Part shown: positions 35,487 to 44,447 of the stretch, piece after piece
How the letters are laid out: every line of letters begins with the position of its first letter
Position numbering within the stretch: position 1 is the stretch's first letter
NCBI GenBank assembly: GCA_002783205.1
Contig: PFEY01000101.1
Span: 14,101-70,159, forward strand
DNA length: 56,059 nucleotides
Source: Rhodobacteraceae bacterium CG17_big_fil_post_rev_8_21_14_2_50_63_15
Lineage (GTDB): Bacteria; Pseudomonadota; Alphaproteobacteria; Rhodobacterales; Rhodobacteraceae
Direction: 5' to 3'
Translations under genes and position numbers: made by a program
Notes under the pieces: model-generated
Databases searched by the model: none
Told to the model about the DNA's origin: nothing
Seen by the model: only the letters and a program-made list of their open reading frames with translations

Positions 35487-35887
35487 GACTTGCGGTGCGC
35501 CAGAAGCCGATCCTCGCGCGGCAGCAGCGCGCGCAGGGACTTGAGACATCTGTAGTGATCATTGGCCAGCAGCGCTGCTGTTGCTTGTGCAAGATGTGCC
35601 CGGCTGTCAGGATCCCGCAGCACCTGACTCAGCTCTTCGATCCGGCGCAGAAGATGCTGGCGAAGCTCATCCGGACTGCGATCCCCGGACAGAACGAGTT
35701 GCGTTGCGTAGCAGACGCTCCGCACAGGCGTATCGGCCTCCTCGGGGTGGATGGCGTCTCGCAGCCGCAGAATCTTCGCGTTGGGCGTCATAATCGACAA
35801 GCGTGAGCGCCGGTCACCATTCTCGACCACCGCACCATTGATCAAGACACGCTCCCGCGGGCTCAGTTTCAGAACCAGCCCGGTCAT
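35483..35887 (-). CDS. flbT: Flagellin translation regulator FlbT
   Basis: A 134-residue cytoplasmic regulator. The start GLVLKLSPRERVLINGAVVEN is the hallmark of FlbT, and ILRLRDAIHPEEADTPVRSV follows. In Caulobacter FlbT acts on the 5' untranslated region of flagellin mRNA. The flagellin gene 469 bases upstream has a long leader with a hairpin next to its ribosome binding site, a possible target. flbT overlaps flaF and the DUF1217 gene by 4 bases each. Confidence 0.95.
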   Translation of the reverse strand: MTGLVLKLSPRERVLINGAVVENGDRRSRLSIMTPNAKILRLRDAIHPEEADTPVRSVCYATQLVLSGDRSPDELRQHLLRRIEELSQVLRDPDSRAHLAQATAALLANDHYRCLKSLRALLPREDRLLAHRKS

Positions 35888-36261
35888 GCGATGTTCCTCT
35901 GGCCACCCAGGCCGCGCATGATGGCACTGTTGATTTCGACCAATACATTGACCGTCGCCTCACCCCGAAGCACTTTGCTGCTCTGAAGGCGCGTGAACTC
36001 GGCCAGGTAAATGATCCGTGCCCTCACATCTGGCGGCAAGGAATTGTTCTTGTCTGCCACATCGGTCGCGAGGACCGTCCAGAGGCGACGATTGGCGTGA
36101 AGCGCCGCCACCATTTCACGAAAGCCACCCGGCCCGAACGATCCTGCAACCTTCAACCTGTGCGTGATCCTTGCGAAGGCATCATATTCGATGCCGCGTT
36201 CGGTGCGGATAGCCTGTGTCTGTTGGCGATAGGCATCTTGTGCCCGTTGAATGGCATTCAC
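35884..36261 (-). CDS. flaF: Flagellin regulator FlaF, GTG start
   Basis: A 125-residue helical protein. The start NAIQRAQDAYRQQTQAIRT matches FlaF, and the rest contains VAALHANRRLWTVLATDVAD with EFTRLQSSKVLRGEATVNVL. The GTG at 36261 has GAAGG 7 bases upstream. A longer frame continues to 36699 but lies antisense to the flagellin gene. FlaF counteracts or complements FlbT and is needed for flagellin synthesis and secretion in alphaproteobacteria. Confidence 0.92.
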   Translation of the reverse strand: MNAIQRAQDAYRQQTQAIRTERGIEYDAFARITHRLKVAGSFGPGGFREMVAALHANRRLWTVLATDVADKNNSLPPDVRARIIYLAEFTRLQSSKVLRGEATVNVLVEINSAIMRGLGGQRNIA

Positions 36262-36355
36262 AGCATATCCTTCTCTCGGTGTTCGATATTCTTGCTCAGG
36301 GGCTGGAAACCGACGATTGGGGGCGCCATCCTGACGCCCCCGGATCCGGATCGGC

Positions 36356-37231
36356 TTACCTGAACAGCGCCAGGATCGATTGCGGTGCCTGGTTTGCGAT
36401 CGACAACGACTGTGTAGCCAATTGCTGCTGGACCTGAAGAGCCTGCAACCGAGCCGATGCTTCTTCCAGATCGGTATCAACCAAGGCACCGATGCCGGAT
36501 TTGATCGCATCAGTGACCTTGCCAACAAATCCGCTCTGATCAGAGAGCCGCTTTCCCGATGCGCCCAGTTGAGCAGCAGCATCAACAGCGGTCTGGATGT
36601 GAACCTCGAGCGCCGCCACCGAGGTGGCAGCAGCAGCTGCACTGGAGACGTCAACATCACCAAGGATGTCTGCTGCCGTGATCGGCGCATTGGCAGCAAC
36701 AGCCGTTGCCCCCCCCAGCAGCCCAGCTTCCAGGTCCACCGACTTCACAGTAATCGTCGAGGAAGTCACGGCATTCGACGAATCCCGGTCAATCGAGGAC
36801 AAAACAGCGAGATCGCTGCCAGCGGTGTCAAGCAGGTTGCTTCCGTTGAACTGCGATCCTCGAATGATCGAGCCGATTTGCTCTTTGAGAGAATTGACAT
36901 CATCTGTCAGCTTCGTGTGGTCCACATTGCCGCCGGTCGCGGCCACGACCTTCTGCTTCACTTGGTTCAGGAGGTTGGTGATCTGCTCCGCTCCTGCGGA
37001 TGCGACGGCGACCGTAGATTCACCCAGAGAGAGAGAGTCGGAGACCGCCTTGAAGCCGGCGACATCTGATTCCATGATCTTGGAGATGGCAAAAATGGCC
37101 GAGTTATCCTTTGCCGTCGCGACGGATTTGCCGGTCGAGATCATATCCTGAGTCTTGGCGAGATTTGAGTTGACGGATTTGAGTGTTTGCAGGGCCACCA
37201 TGGCGCTGTTGTTTGTCAGAATGCTGGACAT
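36356..37231 (-). CDS. Flagellin
   Basis: A 291-residue filament protein, short as usual for this group. The N-terminal domain has TNNSAMVALQTLKSVNSNLA with MISTGKSVATAKDNSA. The C-terminal domain ends LQVQQQLATQSLSIANQAPQ followed by SILALFR. The variable centre is only about 100 residues. AAGGAAA precedes ATG 37231. The gene has its own upstream region of about 210 bases with a CtrA-like box, and is followed by flaF and flbT that control it. Confidence 0.95.
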   Translation of the reverse strand: MSSILTNNSAMVALQTLKSVNSNLAKTQDMISTGKSVATAKDNSAIFAISKIMESDVAGFKAVSDSLSLGESTVAVASAGAEQITNLLNQVKQKVVAATGGNVDHTKLTDDVNSLKEQIGSIIRGSQFNGSNLLDTAGSDLAVLSSIDRDSSNAVTSSTITVKSVDLEAGLLGGATAVAANAPITAADILGDVDVSSAAAAATSVAALEVHIQTAVDAAAQLGASGKRLSDQSGFVGKVTDAIKSGIGALVDTDLEEASARLQALQVQQQLATQSLSIANQAPQSILALFR

Positions 37232-37250
37232 GGCATTTTCCTTTTGGTTT

Positions 37251-37263
37251 GGCGGTTTCCGCC
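37251..37263 (-). promoter_or_regulatory. Hairpin in the flagellin mRNA leader
   Basis: On the minus strand GGCGG-AAA-CCGCC forms a 5-bp stem with a 3-base loop, ending about 9 bases before the AAGGAAA ribosome binding site of the flagellin gene. Its place fits a site of translational control. FlbT, encoded downstream, is known in Caulobacter to act on flagellin leaders. That it binds here is inference. Confidence 0.45.
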
Positions 37264-37389
37264 GGTTACACACACCGCTTCCCTACCTTCGAAAGCGGCA
37301 TCAACAGTCCTTCTGACCTATGCAGCAAGCGATGCCTTTGCCGCTGCGCCATCCGACCCGGACGCTTGCAGACCATGAACCGCCAACTC

Positions 37390-37404
37390 CTAATGGAATG
37401 CTAA
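37390..37404 (-). promoter_or_regulatory. CtrA-like box upstream of flagellin
   Basis: On the minus strand TTAGCATTCCATTAG is TTAG-N7-TTAG, with both half-sites carrying the same A-to-G change. It lies 158 bases before the flagellin ATG, which implies a leader of more than 100 bases if the promoter overlaps the box. Confidence 0.5.
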
Positions 37405-37444
37405 GCACATCTCCGAAAAAGCCTGGTATTTGAGCTAAATGCAC

Positions 37445-37804
37445 TCACGCCCGCTTCTCGACCCTGCGTTCGACCACGCCCGGGATGGTGCGCTTTTGGC
37501 CCTCCCGATCATAGGTTTCCATTGCACGACGCACCTGCCGAAACGCCGCCAAGCGCGCCGCAACATTCCGGATACCCTGAAGCGCGCCGTCGAGAAGCGC
37601 CTGATTGCGCAGGACCTTTGCTTGAATGGCGGCAAGATCGCCGGTCGAGGCATCGGCTCTACCATTGAGATCATCAATCAGCGCCTCCTTCGATGCGACC
37701 AGCGTCGCGATCTGGCGCAGATCCCCCTGCAAGAGAGCCTCGCGCTCGCTTTCCAGAAGGGTGTCGAGGCGATGGATGATCTGCTTCCCGGCGTCAGGCG
37801 TCAT
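37445..37804 (-). CDS. flgN: FlgN-type chaperone
   Basis: A 119-residue helical protein. The opening IIHRLDTLLESEREALLQGD and the stretch ASKEALIDDLNGRAD match the FlgN pattern, in which a long N-terminal helical hairpin is followed by a variable tail. FlgN escorts FlgK and FlgL to the export gate. It overlaps flgJ by 11 bases and ends about 210 bases before the flagellin start. Confidence 0.8.
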   Translation of the reverse strand: MTPDAGKQIIHRLDTLLESEREALLQGDLRQIATLVASKEALIDDLNGRADASTGDLAAIQAKVLRNQALLDGALQGIRNVAARLAAFRQVRRAMETYDREGQKRTIPGVVERRVEKRA

Positions 37805-38081
37805 TGCTCTTCTCCATGAGTGATTTCAGGATGATCTCGGTCAGCCCAATCCCGCCGGCACGCACCATGTCTCGGGCCAGGGCATCGCGCTGGAATGACG
37901 CGAACTGGTCCTCGCCGCTACTGCCGCTAAAGGAATTGTCCTGCTCACCAAAGCGGGCGGATTTAAGCATCTCGGACAGAAAGCTGATCTCAAGACCTTG
38001 GGCAGCCTCTCGCAGCGCCACCTGGCGTGGGCTCAGGGTCTGCGGGCCCGGTTTTGGGAGAATAGGTAAAGAATCGGTCAC
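37794..38081 (-). CDS. flgJ: Rod-binding protein FlgJ, single-domain form, GTG start
   Basis: A 95-residue protein matching only the rod-capping N-domain of enterobacterial FlgJ (EISFLSEMLKSARFGEQ and SFQRDALARDMVRAGGIGL). The muramidase domain is absent, as is common in alphaproteobacteria; a separate transglycosylase gene lies at 23347-24165. The GTG start at 38081 has GAGGT 7 bases upstream. It is first in the flgJ-flgN operon diverging from fliK. Confidence 0.88.
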   Translation of the reverse strand: MTDSLPILPKPGPQTLSPRQVALREAAQGLEISFLSEMLKSARFGEQDNSFSGSSGEDQFASFQRDALARDMVRAGGIGLTEIILKSLMEKSNDA

Positions 38082-38129
38082 CGCATTACCTCGAATTGAA
38101 AGAACTGAGCATCATGAAACCTGAAAGCG

Positions 38130-38144
38130 GTAAAGAAGCGGTAA
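38130..38144. promoter_or_regulatory. CtrA-like direct repeat between divergent flgJ and fliK
   Basis: GTAAAGAAGCGGTAA contains GTAA-N7-GTAA (TTAC-N7-TTAC on the other strand), two mismatches from the CtrA consensus but with exact spacing. The wider unit AGCGGTAA is repeated directly 11 bases apart. GATTC, a CcrM-type GANTC site, lies 4 bases downstream (38148-38152). Confidence 0.4.
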
Positions 38145-38190
38145 CTAGATTCCAGCAATATGGACTCAGCAAAAAGGTTGGAGCCTGTGA

Positions 38191-39594
38191 ATGTTGTCAG
38201 CCCCTGTTTCCGCAAGCACGTCATTGATTGCCCGGCCCTTCATCTCCAGCCGTGAGAACGCGGTCGGTGACTCTTCGCGACGTCCTGATCGTGGACCCGA
38301 TGCTGGGATGGCATCGGATTTCGTCGAAATCATGCAGGGTGACACCCGATCCTCGACGGAACGCGACGGACTCGGGCAGGTGCACAGGGACGAGCCGAGA
38401 TCGCCCGACGATCCGACCATAGAGAAAGACGGCGATCTGGCTCTCTCGGAGAGCAATGATACGCTTCCTTTCCCTGGCGTCAGACTCCCGGAGCACTCCG
38501 CCGAGCCTTCCGAGCGATCACCCGAAACGGTTTTTCCACCCGACCTTGGCGCAACCACTGCGCGCGAAGAAATTTTGCGGCCAGACGGTCAAACCGCGAG
38601 CAAGACGCATGAGGCCAGCGATCAGGACATCGCAATGCCTGTCGCAGACCATCTGCTTTCACCTCGGCAGGCCACCTCTGCGCGCTCGGCAGATCAATTC
38701 GGCGGCGACCGAGCCAAGGGAATCGAGACAGACCATGCAGGCTTGGGAAGGTTCGCCTTCGCTCCGGGCGCCATTCCTGAAAGTGAGAGAGCCGCAACGA
38801 ACCTATCGACGGCATCAGAGGCACAGGCGGTCCCCTCCGGCGACGGTGCCTTGACAGACAGTCAAGCCGAAATTCTCGGAATCAGCCCAGCACAGCCATC
38901 ACCCGCAGGAGCACCAACCAGTGACAGCATGCGCAAGCGTCAAGACGGGGGAACCCCGCCGGCTGTCCAGACATCGGGCGTGAATGCCACTGGCCCGGCG
39001 CAAGCGGTGGCCCCGGTTTTGCCATCCGTTGCCCCGTTATCGTCATCTGACCCTTTGCTTCGACCCCTCGACAAAGCGGCGGCGAACACGCTTGATGCAC
39101 GCCTTGAAACAGATACCGCCACCGTTCGCTTTGACCTTCGGGGGGATGACACCCTTGCCAGCCGCCAGATGCGCAACCCTGCGGTGCTCCACCCTGACAT
39201 GCCGCGCCATATGGCGATTCAGCTTGCCACCGCCGCCCAGAACGGACAGCCAGACAGACCGGTTCTGCTTCTGCTCAACCCGGAAGAGCTTGGTCATGTG
39301 CGCATCCACATCACCTCGACCGAGGGGATGGTCAACATGTCAGTCGTCGCCGAACGTCCCGAAACCCTTGATCTCATGCGCAGACATATCGAAACCCTCG
39401 CTCAGGAGTTTCAGAAGATCGGCTATCATCATGCCGAGTTTTCGTTTGGCGGCGGGCAATCTTCGTCCGACAACGCCCCAGCTTCCCGTCCAGAGCCACG
39501 AGAGAAGGGAGACACGCCCTTCCATGTTGCGTCCGTCCCGTCGCCGAACCTCGCCGGGCAAGTGATCTCGGATCGGCTCGATCTCCGGCTCTAG
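38191..39594 (+). CDS. fliK: Flagellar hook-length control protein FliK
   Basis: A 467-residue, largely disordered, Ser/Pro/Asp-rich protein with a folded C-terminal domain. The conserved Flg-hook domain begins near residue 340 with MAIQLATAAQNGQPDRPVLL and continues LLLNPEELGHVRIHI and VAERPETLDLMRRHIETLAQ. The GGAG at the start has a 9-base spacing to ATG. FliK acts as a secreted ruler that triggers FlhB switching when the hook is complete. flgD follows after 10 bases. Confidence 0.88.
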   Translation: MLSAPVSASTSLIARPFISSRENAVGDSSRRPDRGPDAGMASDFVEIMQGDTRSSTERDGLGQVHRDEPRSPDDPTIEKDGDLALSESNDTLPFPGVRLPEHSAEPSERSPETVFPPDLGATTAREEILRPDGQTASKTHEASDQDIAMPVADHLLSPRQATSARSADQFGGDRAKGIETDHAGLGRFAFAPGAIPESERAATNLSTASEAQAVPSGDGALTDSQAEILGISPAQPSPAGAPTSDSMRKRQDGGTPPAVQTSGVNATGPAQAVAPVLPSVAPLSSSDPLLRPLDKAAANTLDARLETDTATVRFDLRGDDTLASRQMRNPAVLHPDMPRHMAIQLATAAQNGQPDRPVLLLLNPEELGHVRIHITSTEGMVNMSVVAERPETLDLMRRHIETLAQEFQKIGYHHAEFSFGGGQSSSDNAPASRPEPREKGDTPFHVASVPSPNLAGQVISDRLDLRL

Positions 39595-39604
39595 TAAGGA
39601 TTAC

Positions 39605-40291
39605 ATGATGGAATCTTCAATCGCCCCGCAACGGCCTGTCACCGGCACAACTCAGGCCGCACCCTCAAACACGGTTTTGCCTCGAAAAACCGGCGTGCTC
39701 AACTCCGACTTTGAAACATTCCTCAAGATGTTGACCACCCAGATGCGCAATCAGGATCCGCTGAATCCGGTTGAATCGTCCGATTTCGCGGTTCAGCTTG
39801 CGACCTTTTCCACCGTTGAGCAGCAGGTGCGCACCAACGACCTGCTGAGTGATCTCGGCACGCGGATCACGACGCTTGGACTGGGGCAACTCTCGGGCTG
39901 GATCGGCCTAGAGGCGCGCGCCCAGACCCCGGTCGCCTTTCACGGCCAGCCCGTGACCTTGACCGCGACCATTGACCCGCTGGCCGATGCGGCGCAGTTG
40001 GTGATTACCAACGCGCAAGGTGACATCGTTCAAACCCAGCCTATTCCGCCAAGATCCGGACGTGTCGAATGGACCGGTCTTGATGCGACCGGCCTGCCTC
40101 TGCCCGAGGGCATCTACCAGATTTCCGCCCAGTCCCTTGCGCAGGGTGACATCTTCGCACGGCAAGACGTCGAGGTCCACGGTCGCATAACCGAGGCCCG
40201 CCTCGAGGCCGGCGAGACGGTGGTGGTGCTGGAGAATGGCGAGATCGTTCGCGCCAACCAGATCCTTGGTCTGCGACCTGCTGGCAGCTGA
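39605..40291 (+). CDS. flgD: Hook capping protein FlgD
   Basis: A 228-residue protein. The N-terminal export/scaffold region has FETFLKMLTTQMRNQDPLNP followed by SSDFAVQLATFSTVEQQV, the FlgD hallmark. The C-terminal half has Ig-like strands, including PPRSGRVEWTGLDATGLPLP. An alternative ATG one codon later fits the AAGGA site slightly better. It is the last flagellar gene; the next gene, ubiB, converges on it across a 79-base gap. Confidence 0.94.
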   Translation: MMESSIAPQRPVTGTTQAAPSNTVLPRKTGVLNSDFETFLKMLTTQMRNQDPLNPVESSDFAVQLATFSTVEQQVRTNDLLSDLGTRITTLGLGQLSGWIGLEARAQTPVAFHGQPVTLTATIDPLADAAQLVITNAQGDIVQTQPIPPRSGRVEWTGLDATGLPLPEGIYQISAQSLAQGDIFARQDVEVHGRITEARLEAGETVVVLENGEIVRANQILGLRPAGS

Positions 40292-40370
40292 TGGGCCGCA
40301 ACCCGGCTCCACGTCCAGAATGGTAAGGCCAGTCAGTGTTTCAACGAAAGATCTAAGGCTCTAGCTCGCA

Positions 40371-41903
40371 TTACAGATTGAGGATCAGAAGAAGCATTGC
40401 AACCACGCCCGCACCGGCCCCAAACCCGACCCATGCCAGACGTGTGGCCCAATCCGGGCGCGGCGGGGGCTGTTGCGGCTCGGACTGTCTGATGATTGCC
40501 TCCTCCAGCAATCCCGGCAAGCGCGGGCCGAACCGCGACAGGACGGTGGCCATCCGCCCCAGATCGCGCAGCAATGCGCGCGGACCGATCGACCCCTTGA
40601 TGTAATTCTCGACCACAGGCCGCGCCACCTGCCAGATGTTGATCTGTGGGTCAAGACTGCGCGCCACGCCTTCGACCACCACCATGGTGCGTTGCAACAA
40701 AATCAGTTCCATGCGCGTTTCCATCCCGAAACGCTCTGTCACTTCAAAGAGATAGCTCAGCAGACTGCCCATCGAGATCTTGCTGGCATCCATCCCGAAG
40801 ATCGGCTCGCCCACGGCGCGCAGAGCGCGGGCAAAGGCATCGACATCGCGGTCGGCGGGCACATAGCCCGCCTCGAAATGCACTTCGGCGACGCGCCGGT
40901 AATTGCGCTTGATGAATCCATAGAGAATCTCGGCATAGACCCGCCGCGTATATTCGTCGATATGGCCCATGATCCCGAAATCATAGGCGATGATATCTCC
41001 GTTGGACGCCACCTTGAGGTTGCCCTGATGCATATCGGCGTGAAAGTAACCGTCGCGCAGTGCGTGGCTCAGGAACAGCTGCAACACGCGCATCGCCAAT
41101 TCCGCGCGATCATGCCCGGCCGCATCCAGTGCGGCATTGTCCCCCAGCGGCACGCCATCGGCCCAGCCCAACGTCATCACCCGGCGCGACGACAGCTCCC
41201 ATTTCACCTGCGGCAGCATAAACCCTGCATCGCCACTTGTATTTGCAGCAAATTCCGAAGCCGAGGCCGCCTCGAGCCGCAGATCGAGCTCGCCCATCAC
41301 CACCCCTTCGAAATGTGCAATCACATCCGTGGGGCGTAACCGCCGCGCACCGGGGGCAAGCACTTCGATCATCCTTGCGGCAAAATAGAAGGCGTCGATA
41401 TCGCGTTGAAACGCCCGTTCGATACCGGGACGCAGCACCTTGACGGCCACGTCCGTGCCATCCGCGCGCAGCCGCGCCTTGTGAACCTGTGCAATCGACG
41501 CGGCAGCCACGGGCGGGCTGAAGACGTCAAACAGCGCCTCGACCGGCTGACCCAGTTCCTGTTCGATCGACTGCTTGGCCACATCCACCGGAAATGGCGG
41601 CAGCTTGTCCTGCAACACCCGCAGCTGCGTCGCCAGATCCTCGCCCACCAGATCGGGACGGGTGCTGAGGATCTGACCGAACTTGATATAGGCCGGGCCA
41701 AGCGCGGTCAGCGCGCGCGGCGCGGGCGGGCTCGCTGGGTCGCCCTTGTATCCCAGCCACTGAAACGGCCAGGCCAGACAGCGCATCGTCGCGCGCACCA
41801 GCGGCGGGGCCTCTAAAGCGTCCATGATCACGCCCATGGCACCGGTGCGTTCCAGAGTTGCCCCCGTCTGGATCAGCCGCAGGATATTGTGCGGTCCCCG
41901 CAT
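40371..41903 (-). CDS. ubiB: Ubiquinone biosynthesis protein UbiB (atypical kinase)
   Basis: A 510-residue member of the ABC1/UbiB family needed for aerobic ubiquinone synthesis. The KxGQ motif is in LGPAYIKFGQILSTRPDLVG near residues 69-88. The HADMHQGNLK segment near 290 is the catalytic-loop region, and ISAYDFG-like IIAYDFGIMG follows. A C-terminal hydrophobic end (VGFGAGAGVVAMLLLILNL) anchors it. It starts right after the ubiE stop. Confidence 0.93.
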   Translation of the reverse strand: MRGPHNILRLIQTGATLERTGAMGVIMDALEAPPLVRATMRCLAWPFQWLGYKGDPASPPAPRALTALGPAYIKFGQILSTRPDLVGEDLATQLRVLQDKLPPFPVDVAKQSIEQELGQPVEALFDVFSPPVAAASIAQVHKARLRADGTDVAVKVLRPGIERAFQRDIDAFYFAARMIEVLAPGARRLRPTDVIAHFEGVVMGELDLRLEAASASEFAANTSGDAGFMLPQVKWELSSRRVMTLGWADGVPLGDNAALDAAGHDRAELAMRVLQLFLSHALRDGYFHADMHQGNLKVASNGDIIAYDFGIMGHIDEYTRRVYAEILYGFIKRNYRRVAEVHFEAGYVPADRDVDAFARALRAVGEPIFGMDASKISMGSLLSYLFEVTERFGMETRMELILLQRTMVVVEGVARSLDPQINIWQVARPVVENYIKGSIGPRALLRDLGRMATVLSRFGPRLPGLLEEAIIRQSEPQQPPPRPDWATRLAWVGFGAGAGVVAMLLLILNL

Positions 41904-42647
41904 TCAGATCTTCCAGCCCGAATGCAGACAGGCGATCCCCATGCTCAGATTGCGATATCCGACATTTTCAAACCCGGCATCGCGGACCATCTGCAGGAAC
42001 CTCTCCTGATCGGGAAAGCGACGGATCGACTCGACCAGATACTGATAGCTGTCGCGGTCATTTGCGATCATCTGACCCAGACGCGGGATGATGTTGAAGG
42101 AGTAAAGATCATAGACCTTTTGCATCAGCGGGCTCGGGATCTGGCTGAATTCCAGCACCATCAGCCGCCCGCCGGGCCGTAGCACCCGAAACGCCTCCGC
42201 CAGCGCGGCCTCGGGGCGGGTCACGTTCCTGATGCCAAAGCTGATGGTGTAGACGTCAAATGTGCTGTCCTCGAACGGCAGCGCCATCGCATCGCCCACG
42301 ACCCAATCAAGGCTCGCGGCCATCTGATCGGCCTCGGCGCGCTTGCGCCCTTCGATCAGCATCGGCTCGGTCAGATCGAGCACGGTGGCGTGCCCCCGAC
42401 CGGCGCGCCTGAGAAATCGATAAGCGATGTCGCCGGTGCCACCCGCCACATCAAGAAGCCTCTGCCCGGCGCGCGGGGCAAGCCAATCCATCATCGCATC
42501 CTTCCAGATGCGATGAATCCCCAGGCTCATCGCGTCGTTCATCACGTCGTATTTGCTCGCGACGCTGCCAAAGACGCCCCGCACACGCCCCGCCTTTTCC
42601 GACTCGGGCACATCCTGGAATCCGAAATGCGTCGTTTTCTCGTTCAT
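41904..42647 (-). CDS. ubiE: Demethylmenaquinone/ubiquinone C-methyltransferase UbiE
   Basis: A 247-residue SAM-dependent methyltransferase that methylates the ubiquinone ring. The SAM motif DVAGGTGD is at residues 66-73. Family signatures [18 protein letters not shown] (33-50) and [20 protein letters not shown] are present. ATG 42647 gives the canonical N-terminus MNEKTTHFG; the longer frame to 42953 runs antisense to mutM. It leads the ubiE-ubiB pair, diverging from mutM. Confidence 0.94.
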   Translation of the reverse strand: MNEKTTHFGFQDVPESEKAGRVRGVFGSVASKYDVMNDAMSLGIHRIWKDAMMDWLAPRAGQRLLDVAGGTGDIAYRFLRRAGRGHATVLDLTEPMLIEGRKRAEADQMAASLDWVVGDAMALPFEDSTFDVYTISFGIRNVTRPEAALAEAFRVLRPGGRLMVLEFSQIPSPLMQKVYDLYSFNIIPRLGQMIANDRDSYQYLVESIRRFPDQERFLQMVRDAGFENVGYRNLSMGIACLHSGWKI

Positions 42648-42734
42648 TGGCCTTGCCGTTTCCAACCTCTCGCTTTCCTTATAGGGCTGACCGGGCGGGA
42701 TACAATGCGCCCATTTCGCAGGAGCCCGATCCTC

Positions 42735-43586
42735 ATGCCCGAATTGCCCGAGGTTGAGACTGTCCGCCGCGGACTCGCGCCAGTGATGGAGGGGCAGGTG
42801 ATCGTGCATGCCACGATCAACCGCCCCGATCTGCGCCGGCCCTTCCCCCACGACATGGCGGCGCGACTGGCCGGGCAACGGGTGCTGGTGCTGCGGCGAC
42901 GGTCGAAATACATCCTGGCCGATCTCGCCTCGGGAGAGACATTGCTCATTCACTTGGGCATGTCAGGGAGGATTCTGGTCTCCGACGATCCGCTTGGACA
43001 ATTTGCTCATGCCCACGCCAGCTCTGAAAGACATGATCATGTCGTCCTCGACATGGCGAACGGCGCCCGCATCACCTTCAATGATCCACGCCGCTTTGGC
43101 GCGATGGACCTGATGCCGACGCAGGACGCGGAGGCGCATCCGCTTCTGGCGCGACTGGGGCCTGAACCCTTGGGAAACAGCTTTGACGGCCCCTATCTGA
43201 CAGCCGCGCTCAGGAGCCGGAACACGCCCATCAAATCCGCCCTTCTCGATCAGCATATCCTCGCCGGTCTCGGCAATATTTATGTCTGTGAGACCCTCTA
43301 TCGTGCGCGCATTTCGCCCCGCCGCCGTGCCCGGAACATTTCCGCCGCCCGTGCCGCCGCTCTGGTAGCGATCATCCGGGAGGTCCTGACCGACGCGATC
43401 GAGGCTGGCGGATCCTCGCTTCGGGATTTCCGGCATGCGGACGGCGAACTGGGCTATTTCCAGCACAGTTTCGCGGTCTATGGTCGCGAGGGGGAGCCTT
43501 GTCACTCGCCCGGATGCCCGAGCAGAATTGTCCGCATCGTGCAATCCGGACGTTCCAGCTTCTACTGTCCTCTCTGCCAAAGATAG
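42735..43586 (+). CDS. mutM: Formamidopyrimidine-DNA glycosylase MutM (Fpg)
   Basis: A 283-residue base-excision enzyme that removes 8-oxoguanine. The N-terminal catalytic proline and acid are in [14 protein letters not shown]. The zinc finger uses C256, C261, C278 and C281 in a Cx4C...Cx2C arrangement, with QSGRSSFYC between. IHLGMSGRI marks the body of the protein. ATG 42735 is the only start that leaves the required N-terminal proline; a longer frame to 42390 is antisense to ubiE. Confidence 0.95.
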   Translation: MPELPEVETVRRGLAPVMEGQVIVHATINRPDLRRPFPHDMAARLAGQRVLVLRRRSKYILADLASGETLLIHLGMSGRILVSDDPLGQFAHAHASSERHDHVVLDMANGARITFNDPRRFGAMDLMPTQDAEAHPLLARLGPEPLGNSFDGPYLTAALRSRNTPIKSALLDQHILAGLGNIYVCETLYRARISPRRRARNISAARAAALVAIIREVLTDAIEAGGSSLRDFRHADGELGYFQHSFAVYGREGEPCHSPGCPSRIVRIVQSGRSSFYCPLCQR

Positions 43587-43648
43587 GTTGAATGCACCGC
43601 AAAGAATGGTAATGAATCATCCGATGGAAACAACTGAAAGCAGATTTC

Positions 43649-44425
43649 ATGGCCTATGAGACGATCATCGTCGAAATAGAAGACCACGTCGCCCTGATCA
43701 AACTCAATCGTCCCGATGCGCTCAACGCGCTCAATGCGCGGCTGATGTCAGAACTGGCAGAGGCGCTTTCCGAGGCGCAGACCAACGACAAGGTGCGTTG
43801 CATCGTCCTCACCGGATCAGACAAGGCTTTCGCTGCGGGCGCGGACATCATGATGATGAGGGAAAAGAGCTTCGTCGATGTGTTCAGCGAAGATCTCTTC
43901 ACTGCGGACAGTGATGCGATCTGCCGCATCCGCAAGCCGATCATCGCCGCCGTGTCCGGCTATGCGCTGGGGGGGGGCTGCGAACTGGCGATGATGTGCG
44001 ATTTCATCATCTGCTCGGATACCGCAAAATTCGGTCAGCCCGAGATCAACCTCGGGGTCATCGCCGGCCTTGGCGGCACCCAGCGCCTGACGCGATTCGT
44101 GGGCAAATCCAAGGCCATGGACATGAACCTCACCGGACGTTTCATGGATGCGGAAGAGGCCGAGCGCGCGGGACTCGTCAGCCGTGTCGTCCCCGCCAAA
44201 AAGCTGATGGAGGAGGCGATGAACGCCGCGCAGAAGATTGCGGAGAAATCGATGATTTCGGTGATGGCGGCAAAAGAAGCGGTCAACCGCTCTTACGAGA
44301 CGACATTGCGCGAGGGCCTCTTGTTCGAACGCCGCGTCTTTCACTCGCTCTTTGCGACCGAGGACCAGAAAGAAGGCATGGCGGCCTTTGCCGAAAAGCG
44401 CGAGGCGCAGTTCCGCGACAAGTAA
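43649..44425 (+). CDS. Enoyl-CoA hydratase (crotonase family)
   Basis: A 258-residue cytoplasmic enzyme of the crotonase fold that hydrates enoyl-CoA in beta-oxidation. The oxyanion hole segments are AAGADIMMM near residue 63 and [13 protein letters not shown]. The catalytic glutamates are likely E112 and E132 ([19 protein letters not shown]). It follows mutM by 62 bases. In several Rhodobacterales I recall the next genes being rpsT and dnaA; here a highly structured gap and a convergent kinase gene follow. Confidence 0.93.
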   Translation: MAYETIIVEIEDHVALIKLNRPDALNALNARLMSELAEALSEAQTNDKVRCIVLTGSDKAFAAGADIMMMREKSFVDVFSEDLFTADSDAICRIRKPIIAAVSGYALGGGCELAMMCDFIICSDTAKFGQPEINLGVIAGLGGTQRLTRFVGKSKAMDMNLTGRFMDAEEAERAGLVSRVVPAKKLMEEAMNAAQKIAEKSMISVMAAKEAVNRSYETTLREGLLFERRVFHSLFATEDQKEGMAAFAEKREAQFRDK

Positions 44426-44447
44426 ACGGGGGAGGGCGCGGGTTCAG

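Noticed and set aside
42390..42734. Upstream extension of the mutM frame
   Set aside because: It is antisense to ubiE, and MutM needs the proline directly after the initiator methionine at 42735.
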